From positions 558,001 through 622,000 of the forward strand of contig JALIRH010000039.1 of assembly GCA_023055505.1 (NCBI GenBank): DNA of 64,000 bases. The letters are read 5' to 3'. The position numbers and the translations under genes were made by a program. The notes under the pieces were generated by a model, which was not told where the DNA came from, made no database searches, and saw only the letters and a list, made by a program, of their open reading frames with translations. Shown one piece after another: positions 25,019 through 39,800 of the stretch (position 1 is its first letter; the number at the start of each line of letters is the position of its first letter). This stretch comes from Callipepla californica brunnescens. Its lineage: Eukaryota > Chordata > Aves > Galliformes > Odontophoridae.

Positions 25019-28000
25019 AAAAAGAGGACCAGGTAAATAAAGATTCATCAAGTAAATGTAGCAGGAAAGATACCAAGTCCATTTATGAAAACAAACTCAG
25101 ATACATCTGCAATGATGATTTAAATACCAGTCCTAGGACGCTGGCAGAAAATTATTTTATTATCTTCACCACACAGATACATTCTTGAGATCTTAAAACT
25201 TCAAAGCCTGAAAAATTAAAAAAAAACATGCACAAGGCATTAGCATTGTATCTGTATGTTGAAATACGTTTTCACATGGTCATGCTGATAAAAGCAAATT
25301 ATCCAATTAATTACATAAATAATTAGAGATGCATTTCATAGCAGAGGATGTTATTCTAAGAAAATTGCTGCAATTACTGGAGATGCTCTGCAAAGTATTA
25401 TTTATCCTTAGCTGTCTGAATCTTAAATCTTTGACTCAGTCAAGCTCTTAATAAAAGATCCTAACTAGAAGTGTTAGCTGTGCCCCTTATAACTAACCTT
25501 GAAAATAAACGACTCATTTATCAACAAAGACACTGACTCTTCCTGTGTAGCTATGTATCTGGTACAAAAATCCAGTATTCATCAGATAAAAAGAAAGCAA
25601 TTAATTGCTGTAAACATACCTGCAACATCAGTGAATGTAGACAAGGATGAGGATCATCAACAGACACAGGCAGGCATAAGCTACATTGCTTGGGCTGAGA
25701 CTTGAAGTACCAGATAAATGTCAGAGATTTCGTGGTGAAACTTTAAAAATTAAAAACAAATGAAAAAAAAAGAAACATAGTGACATGTGCATACTGGTCC
25801 TGATGGTCCAGGACAAAATAGCTATGATGGTCTGGCAGAATCATCAACCAAGGTCAGGAGAACAGAACAATCCGAAGAAAAAATATCTTTCATCTTAACC
25901 TGAAAATTAACATCAGCAAGGTCAGTCTCACTCGCACATATTAAATGAAAAGGGCCACAGCCATCTTTTTGCTTCCTGTCATTCTCTGTATGATGTCCTG
26001 GCACTTTTTCCAAAAGAGTTCTTCCTATCTATGAGTATTTCTTTCCATTACCTAGTTAAATTTGAAGACATCCAGGCAGCAGTGTTCCTATTTTTTTCCG
26101 TAGTCTTTACTTGGTTTTGAGATATAAGCCAAAGAAAATAAATTCTGTTTGCGAAAGGTGAGAATTAAATGCTAGTGTCCAAGCACATGCAGCTCGCCTG
26201 CTATTTCTGTACATGACTCCCACTTCCATCCTTTTCTGGAAAAGACAAGGGAAAGAAAAAATCCATAGTTGGATTCCAGCATGATCTAGGCAATATCATA
26301 AAATAAACAGTGAAAATAAATGTGAAATGTTATCAAGCTATGAATAGCATTAATAATTTTCCTGTTCCTGCTGAGCTAGATACTTGAGAGTACGAATGGG
26401 AAACCTCTTCTATTAAAGACAGCTAAATACAATCTCTAATTCCAACTTTGATATTTCCACCATTAAGTCAGTCATTTTCACAGGATTTCAACTTTAAAGT
26501 CATCTAGGTAACAATAAACAGCGACACTTGAATTATTTCTTTCAAAGTGGCCTAGATAACTGGGAGCTGTTTGACATCCTCCTATATATTTAGCCAAGAA
26601 AAGTGACAAATATTTTCATACTGCAGGTGAGCAAGAAAAGCTAAGTGCTGCTGTCCAGAGATAGTTACATTGAAGACCGGTGAAAATGGAACAATGCCAC
26701 CAAAACACAGATATAAGAATAATTATTCCTTTTACAACACATCCTCCCTTTCCTCCTCCATCAGCCCTGACATCCCCAGCCTATCCCAGTTTCTTCAGTC
26801 TTTCTTTAAAATCATGGGTTTTTAGGCCTGCAATCTTGCTGGCTGCCTCCTGGGCTTGCTGGTCTCTGTGTTGAACTGTGAGTGCCAAATGAATCAAATT
26901 GGCCTAGAAGAGATGAGGGAAGCATGGAATATTAACCTGCAGTGCTTCAGTTTAGACAGCCCAAATGGTCATTATCTCTTGCATACAACAACACTGTTGA
27001 CAGAAGTGTGATTTATGATGTACTGAAGTCCTCCAGGCTCCGTTCTACAGAATTCTCTCTAGTCACTCATTCAGCTTTTCTGCTGCTGTAGCTGAACGTT
27101 CCTACCCGTACTGCACTTGTTTCTGTCAAAATGCCTTCACATTTTTCCAGTTTCTCTAATATGTAAGCATCCCTTTGAATACTAATTTTGTCCTCCAAAA
27201 TGCTCGCAACTATTCAATCCTGCAGAACTCATGTTCTCTAATTCCTCACTGAAATCATCAAAGATGTTGTTAAACAACATTTCCACACTGTGTCCCTGTT
27301 TAACAGAGGGATGTAGCTCCCGATCTGGAAAATGTAAGCCATCCGATAAGATGTGGATATCCCAAAGTGAAGCATATTCCACAGGAAGCAGGGCAGGATT
27401 CCTGTCTCAGAACCCTTTCCCAGCCCATGAGAGCACTCTGTCTCCTTTGTGGTTGCAGAGTCCTAGTTCCTATTGACTCATCTTTAGCTGAAGCACCAAT
27501 GTGCTTCTACCGTGAATGTGTGCTCAGATATTCAGGGAATAGCCAACGAAGACTCAAAAATAGTTTTATGTCAGCTAGATAAGTGACATAAAACACAAAC
27601 ATTTGTCTTTCCCGCTGTCTGGGAAGTCATATTTTGAACTGATATGTCAGTTCCTTCTGTTTTAATTATTGTTTATTATTTGCACATACCTTGAGACTGC
27701 AGTAAACATATTTATTGAACAGAAAATAAACTATCTAGAATGCATCAAGCTTTATATATCACATCAAATGAAGAAGATAAAAGCAAAGGATACATAAACA
27801 GTAAAATGATGAATGACATTGCTGGTTATTCCTGCTAGCTGTGGGATCTGTAGCAGCAGAAAGCAAGGTGCTGAAAACACACAGTATGCCCTTCAGTGTC
27901 TGCCTTCCTGTCCATTTATCTCTGCATTCAGGTGGGTCCTGTAGCACAGCCATGTCAGTTCTTCTAATGTCTCAGAGACCCTTCCTGTTTTGCTCATTGT

Positions 28001-29574
28001 TGCCATTTCATTACTAACTAGTCATTATTCCAATGCCATAATACACTCATCTGCATCTCTTGAATAGTCTTACAAATGTTATACACACGCGATTTGGTTG
28101 CTCGCCTTGTACACCCTCATTTGTCTCTTCAGAGAATCTTCGTGTGGAAGTCACCAGCACTACCAAGAGAGGGCAGACGATACCCTTCTTGCAAGGAAAG
28201 AAAGGTTATTTGCCTCAATACGTTTATTTATCTCTTCCCAGTATGCAGCCTCTCAAGGACTAGACATGACAAACTATTTTATAAGACTTATTCTGCATTT
28301 GCATGCCTCTGTTGGAGCAGCATTTGGAGCATGTCCACACTGTACTGCATGCAAATGGCTGTCCCATGGAATTTTCAAAGAAGCCCTCATGCTAGTGGCA
28401 CACGAAAATGAATTCCAGTAGTTCTAGGACAGGTGAAAACCACTTTTGCTCTGTGGTGATAAAAGGCTGAGTAAATGGATATTGTAGCAGGAAGTAAGAC
28501 TCAGCCTTTGAGTCTGTATCAGGAATGAAAAGATTTCAGTGTGAGAACTGTGCTGTTTTGCATGCATCTGCATCAGTTGAAGCTGGTCCTTTATTCACAT
28601 GTATGAATTACCTGCTGTTGGAGCTCAGTAACAGTTTTAAGGATTGTTTTGGCCAGCGTAATGAGGGGGGAAAGCCTACAAATGGAAAACTGTCTTGCCT
28701 CCAAGCAGGTGTGAAGGCTGAACGATGCAGGTGACAGTTTGATCAGGCATCTTCCTTGAGGCTGGGTGCTTCAGAGCAATGAAGCAGACTAGCTACATGG
28801 AGAACTTATAATGTTGCTGAATGGTTATTTACAGTGACCAATTAGGCTTGTGATCTCGGAAATCATGAATTTAAAGATGAGAGTTCTTTTTATAGGATGA
28901 CTTCTTCCACTCCACAAATGTGGGACACAAGAGAGATTTGTACGTAATGCCTGAAACCAAGTCGAGAAAGAAGTAAATCAGGCAGTTATACCAAGTGTGC
29001 TGCAGCAAAGATTCACTCTGTCTTCCAAAACACGCTGGATGTTTCAGCATGTTTTTCTTTTTGAACATTCTACCTGAAAAAGCAAGAAGGAGACTTTGCC
29101 TTCAGAAAGTGCTGTGCATATACCATCTGAAAATCAGATCCTCTCTAAGAGTCTGGCAAAGGATAGCTATATTCGAAACTTGGAGATCAAAGCTTTATGG
29201 ACATGCTTAAAAATTACAATTTGTGACAAGTTACTGATGCCATAGAAATGCAGAATTTATAACTGAACAATCTTAGCACTTTCAAAGGTGACAGCAAATA
29301 GATTTAAATAGAAATCTAGAGGAGTAAGGACAGATGTATATATATATTTCAACATATCCCTCAGATACCATTATCATACTGAGTCCTGACTTGGCAGTTC
29401 ATCTGGGTGCTTTTTTGCAAAGGACTCAATCACTGCACCAGGGAAATTACATGTTAAGGCCAAAAGACAGCTCAGACCATGTAAAAATAATTACATGGTA
29501 GGAATTTCTCATATCGAGAAGTGAAATTACATATATGAGTGAAGACAGAATTTACTGTGGAAGCAGATCAAATG

Positions 29575-29601
29575 AAAAAAAAAAAAAGAAAAAGAAAAAA
29601 A
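29575..29601. repeat. A-rich tract
   Basis: A run of 13 A followed by GAAAAAGAAAAAAA. It could be an old poly(A) tail, but the sequence to its left resembles no known gene or element, so I treat it as simple repeat. Confidence 0.8.
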
Positions 29602-32600
29602 GTTGTTGTTTTGGAGCTGCTGGCTGATAGGAAAACTGCAGTGACCCAGAATAGACACAAAAATACTTCTTTGTTGTCTTTCCACATCCGAGTGAGATCT
29701 GTCCCCACACTTTTGAGCAATTCCACTCTGCTAGAGGCATCTTCCCTGGTTTGTCCACAGTGATGGCATATTTTGTAGCAGCAGGCTTTAGTGACATGGA
29801 AAGCTATTTGTGAGCATTTATTAGAACAGTGTGTTTAAGGGTCCTCCTCAGGGCAGCTCTCGTGTTTGAATGTTGCAGTAATCATTGCTGCATTCTGTCA
29901 AACTGTTTCTATTTATTATTTTGTGCATCACCAAGTTGGTTCTTATACTAACATCCTCAAAAATAGGTGTGAGATACAGGGTATGGAATTAAAGCACACT
30001 ATATTAGCAGCTAATTGCATAAATTAAAGAAGCACCATAATAAGAGCCTACATTTACCTTTGTCAGGACAAACAGAAGTACAAAAATCCATTGAGCAGAT
30101 GCAGAAAGATACTCATCAGTAACAGAATCTAGTTTGCATCCCCAGCTTTCCATGCGAGTCAAGCTTCCCTTTATGCCCACATCAAAAATACGAAAGATAA
30201 TTTTTACAATTATTGCAAACAACATTCAGTTGATGGGAAAATCATATGAGCAAGGAATAGCTCTAATGCTCAGATAGAAACAGAAGGAGACTTTGGCCAC
30301 CGAGTTGAGTCAGGGAATTATAAATTAGAAGGAAAGTAAATGTACTAAGGAATACATTTATTCCCATGAGCAGAGACTTGTTAGGAAATAATGCTGTGCA
30401 TAACAGCCCTGATTGAAAGGTACAGCTCCACATTAGGATGTCACAGTGCATGAGTTAAGCAGGTAGGTCGGGCTAAGGAGAACTTGCTCTTTGCTCTCAG
30501 CAGTGCTAGCAGCTCAGTTCTAATAATACACAGCTTTTACACTCACATAATTATCTCCACTTACAATGATGAAATTAGAGGAGACTCAGGTACCACATTT
30601 GCACAGGCAGCCAGGGCAGAAAGTTTGCCACTGTCGTGGTTTGTAACTTGTTTTGCTGGACATGGGGATTCAGTGAGGGTGAGCTCAGGTTAAAAAGACA
30701 GTTGTCAGTTCAAAAGCCAGTTGCTGGTGGTGGCAGCGCTTCAGAAATCTGAGGAAGATTTGGGAGGACGGTTGAAGATACATATGATGGTACTATTTTC
30801 ACTCTTTTCACTGTGATTCAAAATTATTTGTCACGTCAGATTTGTTGATAGGCAGCTGTCAGTCATTCACTGATTGTTCTTACTGACTATATGGCTGGAT
30901 TTGTGATGCAACCAAAAAACGAGAAGCCTCCTTTTGCTGTAGTTGAACTGTTAAATGCCAAAACAGGCATGTTGGAGGTATCAGAATACAAAATAAGCGT
31001 TGCATGGTGCACAATACAGGCATGTGGCAGCACATATGGCACAATACGTGAATACCAAACAATATGTTCAGGGCCCGCTGAGTTTGCAGGAAGTCAGAGA
31101 AAATACAAGCAGATGACAACAATAACATGCAGCGTAAGTGTGGACCCAGTGGAGTAGGAAAATACATTCACCACCCCATCCCCTGGGATGGAATATGGAA
31201 TATAGCACAGAGAAGCAGCTTTGGCAGATCCATGGGCTGTATCTGGAACAGTCATGATAACTACAGCTGTGTTTTATTAGTGTTTGTGCTCCCAGTGTGA
31301 GTTTCTATAGGTGTTCAACATCCTCTGTGCTTCTAGAAGTGGGAACGTGAGAAAGTACTGGTCAGTTTTTGAGAATCCCAACTTGCACACACTCCAAAAT
31401 GTACAGCAGCATGGCAAAGTGCTGCACAACATGCCTAACACGCTTCAAATAGTGCTGTGCTGTAAGTAGCTACGCTTCCAGTTTCACCGCAGAGATAGTG
31501 GATCTATCTCACAGGTGCATCTTGAACCAATTTCATTTTGGAGACTGAGAAAATACTCAACCAGTGATGTACTGACTTCTAAATTGCTATTCCCAACACT
31601 GAAATTTGAATTGTTGCTTTTCTCCTATTTCCCTTTTTACTCATTGCATTTTTTCCCCACTATTAAAGCATGGCTCTTTCACGCATTAAACGCAGGCTGG
31701 TGTAAAATGAACAGATACCTAATCAAATATTTACATCATGATGGTTTGAACATGTGCAGCACTGACGTACTGTGCTTTTCTTGTACAAGGAAATGCACAG
31801 AAGCTGCAGAGCTCCTGAACACACTGAACACACAGCAAGTCGTGCTGAATAGCAGATTAGCTGCTCAAGTGCAATTTGGAATGATGGCTGTAACAACTTC
31901 TGAAGAGGGAGGAACACTGGGGTCTCACTAGATAATTCTTGGCATTTTCATAACAGAAAATGTTTGTCTTAAAACTCTACAGTATAGTTTACCAACCTGG
32001 AAGACTGTAATGTCGATCCAAATGTTTCTCACTGGTTGAATTAAAAAAAAAAAGGAGAGATTATTTAGCTACAGTGAGATCTGGTAAAGCAAGAAAACAC
32101 TACTGCCCTCTACCCAGCATGGGGGTCTGTATTAGTTGTGTGGAGACCTGCACCTCTCAAAGGATCACAGCTGGCAATACAAATGGAAGGTACTTTTCAG
32201 GTTCTGTGTGGAGGGAATTGAGGCAGATTATATGCTGGTTTTTCAATATTTCTGCTGATAGGAATTCTCTCTTTAATGTCCAATGATTTAACAGGATATT
32301 TCTATAATGTACGAAAAAGATCTCCCCTTTAGCTACCAAAAATGGCAATCCTTGCTGTTTTGTTGAGTTTTATTAACCCTTAAGTGAGTTGTTACAATAA
32401 CATCTTGCAGTATAGTTGGCTGCAAAATGAAACTTTGCGATCAGCCAGTCGGATAATTAGGTTGGTAACTGCCACTGATTTCACAGCATCTACATCAGTG
32501 AGCAATTAAGTCCATTGTGTTTAGGACAGAAAAGTAAGATGAGCCCATCCCCTGTCGGCCTGATATTCTGGACCTTGAGGTCCAAGTGCTGGTTCAGGAA

Positions 32601-32906
32601 AGGCTTTGCAGAGAGCTGCCACAGCAAGCAGGCTGTAAAGGGAATTCTTCACCAGTTGTAGCTGGAACTAGGTAACAGCACATTCACTTTCTGTCTAGAT
32701 CGTTGTTTGTTTGTTAGATAATCTATTTATTTGAGAGTTTATTCTCTGAGCAGATAATAGAAAAGCACTGCACAGGTTGGCATTTTTATGTCCTATGTGC
32801 CATGTCTCAACCGCATCTGAAGACTTAAAACTTCCCATGCAGGATAAAAGGCTTGCTCATGCCTATGCAATTATTCCTCAAGTTTCAATGTCTCTGTTAT
32901 TTTAAT

Positions 32907-32946
32907 CTTTTTCTTTTTCTTTCTTTTCTTTTCTTTTTTTTTTTTT
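32907..32946. repeat. Pyrimidine tract, (TTTTC)n then poly(T)
   Basis: T-rich sequence with regularly spaced C ends in 13 T. It is a typical polypyrimidine simple repeat. No splice acceptor use is implied because no exon follows. Confidence 0.85.
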
Positions 32947-35827
32947 ACATTCCCTGAAGGGCTTTAGCTAGCATGAAGAACCAACATCAGATTTGTCTTT
33001 TCAAAATGGAAGGCAACCATGATTTTAAAATGCAGTATTTACTCGGTTTCCGTTTAACATAAATTTGATGAATTCAGAAGCCTCCTTGTTTATATTCAGG
33101 ATCACCATTTCAGTAGCGATGATCAAAATTTCATACATATTTGCGCACATCAGCTACCGTGTGCATTCTGATGAGCACTTTTTAAAGTATTCCCATTTTT
33201 CTTGCATTTGCAAACGAAGTGCTGGCACGATGCTCTCTCAGGTAAAAAAAAACAAAACTGCCCACAGAAAAACTCTCCAGCAGTACCATCAGTTCAAATA
33301 TGTGACAAAGCAGAGAAAAGGGGCTGCAAAATGAAAGACTAGGGACAGAGTCCCTGGAAATTCCTTTTTGTGCCTTGGTGAAAACAGCCTCTTCTCCTTT
33401 TCTTGGGAAGAGAGGACGTAGAATTCACGTTACCACTTGCCTCTGATTCGTATCACGTATGTTGAAGTACCGGGTCTAACCCCTGCCTTGGGATGAAGCA
33501 AGGTCAGACCATTCCCACGTACACTCACCAAGACAGTGGCTACAGTTTTCATTGCTGGGGACACGTGAGGCCCTGCTGAGATGAGGGCCTGCCGTGGGAA
33601 GCGAAGCATATACATGCTGAACAGGAGTGCTCCAGCCTCGGAGAATTCACTCTCTCAGATAGGAGCAAGTGTGAGCACCACCAGGAGGAAATGCTCCGGA
33701 GTGAAAGAAGAGTTTCTCAGGGACAGCTGTCATGGCTTTTTGAATCTCACACCGAAAACCAGCACAGATAGGCACTCAGTCAAAACCTATCAATTGTAAG
33801 CTGTGCCTCTGCCCATGACTTACGAGGCGCCTGTTAAATCTCTCTTCCCCAGATCCCACACTACTGAGAGATCTCTTTCCTCACAGAATACGCTTGATAA
33901 AATTTGTATCAAAGTGTTTGATGGCTACTTCTCAACTAAAGAATAATTACAACAAATTTTTGACTGTTTCAGGCTCTGCTGTGCAGAACATGGCCAAATC
34001 TAGTCTCTAATGGTGTAATTTCAGATGCACTGTAGCATACACCACTTTGCACTGTACATCTGTGGTTCTGCTCCTCACCGACTGATTTATCACACTGTAT
34101 CACAGCTGGAATGAATTTTCAGTTCTTATCTCCCTTGCCATAGCAACAATATCCCTCTACACAAAGAACTTAATAACGAACGTCGTTTTTGTGGCAAAAT
34201 CCATATTCAAGAGTGGTGACAAGCTTTGCTATTTATTCTTCCCTTCAATTTCTAGAACACATCATTTCCTTAGTCAAAGTAATTTCTGAAGTAGAGCTAG
34301 GCTGGCTGGCTGCTGTTGTTTAGTTTCAAAGGAAGACTGGTGTAAAGAGGCTGGTACTAAGGACCCAGCAAGTTACAGTAAGAGTGTGTTTTGCAGGGGG
34401 TGACAGACTATCATCAAATCACGCTGGGGGCTTCTTCAGCTACAGCCTCCTGTCACTCAGTGCCTCTTCTCACAGCTGGAGCAAGGATGCCCCAAGCTAG
34501 CTCTACCCCAAGACTGCAGTTGTTGTACAGCAAGACAGCATTAAGCGTGCAAATCAAGCTCTAGGTGTTCCCTAGTCCCACCTGGCTGACTGCAATCACA
34601 GTGGCTCAATCCTACATAACACTGTGCATTTTTTTGTTTTGTTTGCTTTATTTTTCCAGTGGATTGCCATCGTACAGCTCTTTATGTGAGCATTTGCTGC
34701 TAAAATACAGTTTATGAGTTTTATGAGACTTGTAAAAATTGAGTAATAGCACCGCCTATGAACTATATGGCCCTCTAAATAAGAGTACTTCTCCATTTGA
34801 AAATAACACCAGACATCATTTTTGCTCTAATAGTTCCTTCTCCAGCAGCTGTCCTGGGCAGGGTCAGGAAAGCTTGTGTTTTTTGCTGAAGATCTCTCCA
34901 CATAAGCTATGGATCCTTTCATGACAAGGTTTCTACATTTCTGGATTCGTTGTCCATGGAGTTTTCACAGGAAGCTAGAATGATCCAGTAAATGGGATAT
35001 GGTAGAAGAAATTGGGAACCCATACTGCTCATCAGATTTACCATTGTTCCTCTGGATTTTGGCTTGTGTATTTGCTATGTAACACATCCTAATTGGGTAA
35101 TTAATTTAGTTCTTCAGTTGTCCATCTGAATAATTCAGTCTGTCCTTCCATTCCCTGACATGCAGCCATGCTGACACCACACACAGTCCCCTGAGTCACT
35201 CCCCTGGGCAGGCTCACGGGCTCTCCACAGTGGCACAGAGCACTTCTCTGTGAGAGAACAGCAGTGTCATTATGTCTTGCATTCCTGGTTCTTAGGACCA
35301 GTAGTGTTTATACACTGAGAAGCTGGTAAAAAGAAGCTCTACTGGTTCTAAATGCAATTGTGGAGCTATGGAAAAGCCCACTCAGCTTTATTTTCACTTA
35401 CTCCGACTTTTCCTTCCATTTTGTGCAACCCCTTCTCTTTTTCACACTGCACAGCTGTTCTGAATTCTGCAGGAGCCTCAAATCATTTCTCAGAGGAAAT
35501 AAAGATATTCCTGTTACATTCAGTACAGGAATCTTGCCAGATAAGGGTGGGTTAGTAAACACAAACAGATGCAAATTCAGTTTCCCCCTCATAGCTCTGT
35601 ATCTGCAGCGTGAAGATGACATTACACCTGCCTGTCTGCCACAGCCTTTCTGGTAGGCTGGGCTGGAAAAAGACATTCCCCCAGATACCTGATTGTTCAG
35701 GTCTGCATGCAGAGTTACCTTTCTGAATTCAAATCCAGTCATGTTAGCCAGCCAAACACTGTCTTTGTTTCACCCTTCTCCTCTCACTAAACAGTTCTGC
35801 CCTTGTCTTTCTGTTGTTTGCATGTGG

Positions 35828-35870
35828 GTTTGTTGTTTGTTTGTTTTTGTTTTTGTTTTTTTTTTTGTTG
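35828..35870. repeat. (GTTT)n / (GTTTTT)n simple repeat
   Basis: G-punctuated T runs grade from TGTTTGTTTG into GTTTTTGTTTTTG and then a run of about 12 T. This is a standard low-complexity repeat. Confidence 0.85.
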
Positions 35871-36791
35871 CCTTGCTGGGAGAGATTAATGTCTCTTAAT
35901 AGAGAGATCCTGTGCTGGGATATGAATCCAGCTGTCAATACAAGTGGCAAAGCCTTGGAGCTTGGTTCCATCTTCTGGTTCTTTCAAACTGGCACTCCAT
36001 CTCTTCACGTGGCACTTATCCAACAAGACCATCAATGGGATATGAATGTCAGCATGTGAGTTTTCAGAAATATGTACCAGCATAGCTTGGCAAGTCTCTT
36101 CTGTGCAGTATTAGGTTTCAGGAAAACGCTGCTTTCAGAAGAAATCAGCACAAAGCTATTAATGTGCAAATGCTTCAGTGCAAGTCCTGATGTAGTTTGG
36201 AGTGTCACAAAATAGCAATTACTAGCATGTGCTAGGAATAAGATATTCCAGTTCCACCACCTGAAATATGCATAGATATGTATGCGTGTTTTCCCTCTCT
36301 GACTGCTCCTAAGCTTTTTTCAGTGCCAGTGGTTTTTAGCATTGCATAGAGAAAACTAATAACTGTTGCATTGTTCATCTTTGGTTCCATTGTTATGTAA
36401 ATCTCCAACGCCATGTTTTTGCTGCAGAATCTTTGCACTTCGTGTGATTGATACCTTGGGGATCTGCAAAATTAAGGTCATCCACATGCTCCTCCATAAG
36501 CACCAGAGATCCTATTCTCTCCCTTGCACTAATTCTCAGCATTTTACCATGTAACAAACAGAAGAAGAAAAAAACACAGTTTCCTTTACAATATAATGCA
36601 GGCCAAGAAATCTCTGGGTGCCACAGAGAAGATGAAATAAAAAGTAGCTGTGACGAGTTCCCACTGAAAAAGATCAGATTTTCTACAAGCTATATGGTAC
36701 AAGTAAGCCAAATCCTACACATCTAGAGGCAAGGTATAGGAAGACATGCAGATAAATAAGTGTAATGCTCCACGTGGATTTGGTAAGAAAG

Positions 36792-36815
36792 AGTTGATCA
36801 CTTTACTGATCAACT
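36792..36815. repeat. 9-bp inverted repeat
   Basis: AGTTGATCA and TGATCAACT are separated by six bases. An inverted repeat this short is expected by chance at some frequency in a window of this size. Confidence 0.7.
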
Positions 36816-39800
36816 TTGATTCGCAGATCTCACTTAGTCCAGCCTAGGAGCCTCAGTGCTTAGCACAAGGGCCTTGGCAGCTTGAGCTAAATAAATAATA
36901 ACTAAAAAAAAAGGGATCATACATTCAGAATCCTTTCAGAACACACAGATAGGCATTCAGTGTCTTAGTTTTCCAAGCAGGAAAATACCTGTCTGATTTG
37001 CATCAAAATAAAGTATCTCCTCTGCGTTTACACCTTGAAAAATCTGACCATCTACCTAGACACAGCTTCCAGAATTTAAATACCACCGCAAGCATTGCTA
37101 TTCTGCAACTGAGTCATAAAACTCCAACAGGGGCCAGTGAATGAACAGATGCGGATGGGGACCAATGCTTACCAGCCAAAATTTTCCTGAGGACGGGGTA
37201 GACCAGGGAACTAGAATTCATTCAGATTTTCTTTCCAGCACCGTGCATCCCAGCTTCTTCTTTTGCTGGATTTGTTTGCACCTGGAGGCTTCGGTCTGCA
37301 CCTCTCACAGTGGCTTGTCTGTATTGTCATGCAAATTTTCCACTCAGAAACACAGAACTTGCGGGAATTAGTGGGTTATGGCAGAATTGTGCTGCAGGGT
37401 CTCCTATGTTCTTCCAAGAGCTCTGTGGTGGATGTTTGTTTTCACTTCTTTCAGAATCCATAATGATTCCATCTTTTCTTCTTTTCCCCAGCTACCCACT
37501 GCACATGAAAGCAAAGTCAACAAGATCAGTGGAACTAATACTATGTTGACTTCCCGAGGACAAGTAATCAGGATTCAAGCTATCAGGATGCAGCCTGAAA
37601 AGTAAGATTCTCTGAAGTATCTGGCAACAGAAGGTCTTCACAGACACAAAACAAAGAGGTTTTTTTTTTCCTCCCATATATACTCTTAAATCTTTTATGA
37701 CCAAAGGTAGGAACATAGTTATGCTTTGGGAGAAACCTATACTGACAAGTGGTCTGGTATCAATTAAGCCTTAATATTAAGATGTTGATACAATGGTTCT
37801 TCTCCGACTAAAATGAAGTTGTTTGCCCCCTTATGCCATGAGAGAAAGAACCTTTGCAATAGCTTTTGCTGATTTTCCTGAAAATTGTCTTTTGTAAAAT
37901 AAGGAGTTCAGGCCTGCTGCAGACATTGGATTCTATTCTGAACCACATGGATATTTTTGCTTTCATATTTTTCCCTTTGCAAAGATGGATAGGAATTAAT
38001 TTAAACTCACGCAGTGAAGGTTTGAAAGTGGACAGACCCGGTAACAAAGCTGCCAAGAGCAGATCCCTGGGGCTGTGATGAGAGAAGGTAATTACAAAGT
38101 CCTGCCTGCCTGCCTTAGTGGATGAGTTTCTGCTTCCCAGACATTTCCACATTTTACTGATAGGACTTTACCCTTTCCAGACCTAGCCAAGTTACATGAG
38201 CCAAATCTATTGCTGGTGGGGGCCTAGTAAAGACTGCAACGGCAGCATACTGTGATTGGCATGCTGCAAAATCAGAGCAGGCAACAATTTCTTTAAGGGC
38301 TGATCGTGCTCACTGTCAGGCTGCCGCCCAGCCTCAAAATCACCATTCTCTCCTCTATGCAGAACTCCATTTGAGAGAAGTTCCAGAAATCAGCCACATC
38401 TCTTTGCTTCTTTTCTTCTTTTTTTCCAAAACTGAAACAAACAGAACATGAACTATTTTTCCCTTGAAGATTAAATTAAGCATTTTTGTATGGTACATTC
38501 ATTATCTATAGCGTAGCTGCATATAAAACATTTAATTGGTTTTTGGGACATACACAGTTAGAATACAGCTTGAAGTAAATTCTCCTGATAAGGAATGTAA
38601 CTGAATCATGGTTCATTAGCAGAATTCTATCTGGAGAGTGAATCTGGAGAGGTATTTTCTAAATTATGCAGTTGATATTAATGATGTCTAGCCAAACAGT
38701 CTGTCTGACGTTATCTTTGTACGTGTTCTCATGAACTCTGACAGAACAAAGCTATTGACTAGGTATCTCTTAGTAATTACCCTGCAGAGCAAAAGCTGAG
38801 GTCTTCTGCTTTTTTCTCCCTGCAATTTTCTGCTGAAAGTGGTATCATTTTATTTAATCTTTTTTTACTGCAAAAAGAGATGGAGTTTTTTGATCAGCTT
38901 TTTTTCTTTTTTCTTTTTTGTGACATTTTCTTGAAAATTAGCAGTTATATTGCATTTTTTATTGTGGCAAAATGTTTTAAATCCTTTCACAGACAAATTC
39001 ATTTTTCTTTGATTGTTTCAGCACTGCGGACTTCTTGTGACAGCTTTTCTCCTCTTAGCCACAAGAACTGGGCCTGTCCTTACTTCTTTCCAAGAAATGC
39101 AGTGGGGAGAATGCACTGCCCAATTAAGTTTTCACAGCATTCAGTCAATCAAGCCATGATGATTTGAACTAGCTGAGGTCTTGGATCACTCTCTCTGAAA
39201 TACTGTCTCTGTGGCCAGAGGGATTTCAGGCATATTATTTTCCATGAGTGCTTTCTCCAGAAAATGAACCTAGCCTGTCTATTTTTGAAGTTTTAGTGTG
39301 AAGTGGATCATTTCCTGAATCATTCACTGTATTACCAATGCTATTTCTATTTAAAAAAACCTCCCACGACTGTAAGTCTTATCAGACCATTAACAGCTCA
39401 AGCTTAGACCAGCAAGCAATTTATCAGAGGAGCTGGAAAAGTGTTGCTAGATTAGTTTCCTTATTTCTTTGCTCTTCCCTATTTCTTTGAATCCTTTCCA
39501 GGGAGAGACTGCAGCCCTGAAGGATGATAAATGGGGAAGTGATCAGAGGGCTGCAGGGCTCCCTAGGCATGCACAGCAGAAAGACAAAGCATTAAGAGGG
39601 AGCGATGGTTCTGTGTTTTTACTATGGCTCTTTACCTTTCTTGCTCTCTGTCCAGGGAGCATTCAATCTCTGTGAGTCCTGTTTACAGGACATAGAAGAA
39701 AAGATATGGTACAGAGTGTCTACTTTTTCTGTCAGTGGTCCCCCTTGCTTAGCCTTTCCCTCCTGTTGCTGCTTTCGTTTGGATCAACGCTAGAATTTTT

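Noticed and set aside
29539..29601. A-rich tract as the tail of a processed pseudogene
   Set aside because: The upstream sequence shows no resemblance to a gene and no flanking target duplication was found.
31515..31931. 138-codon open frame
   Set aside because: No family resemblance and no splice or promoter signals.
36792..36815. 9-bp hairpin as a regulatory element
   Set aside because: Arms of this length are expected by chance in 64 kb, so it is listed only as a repeat.
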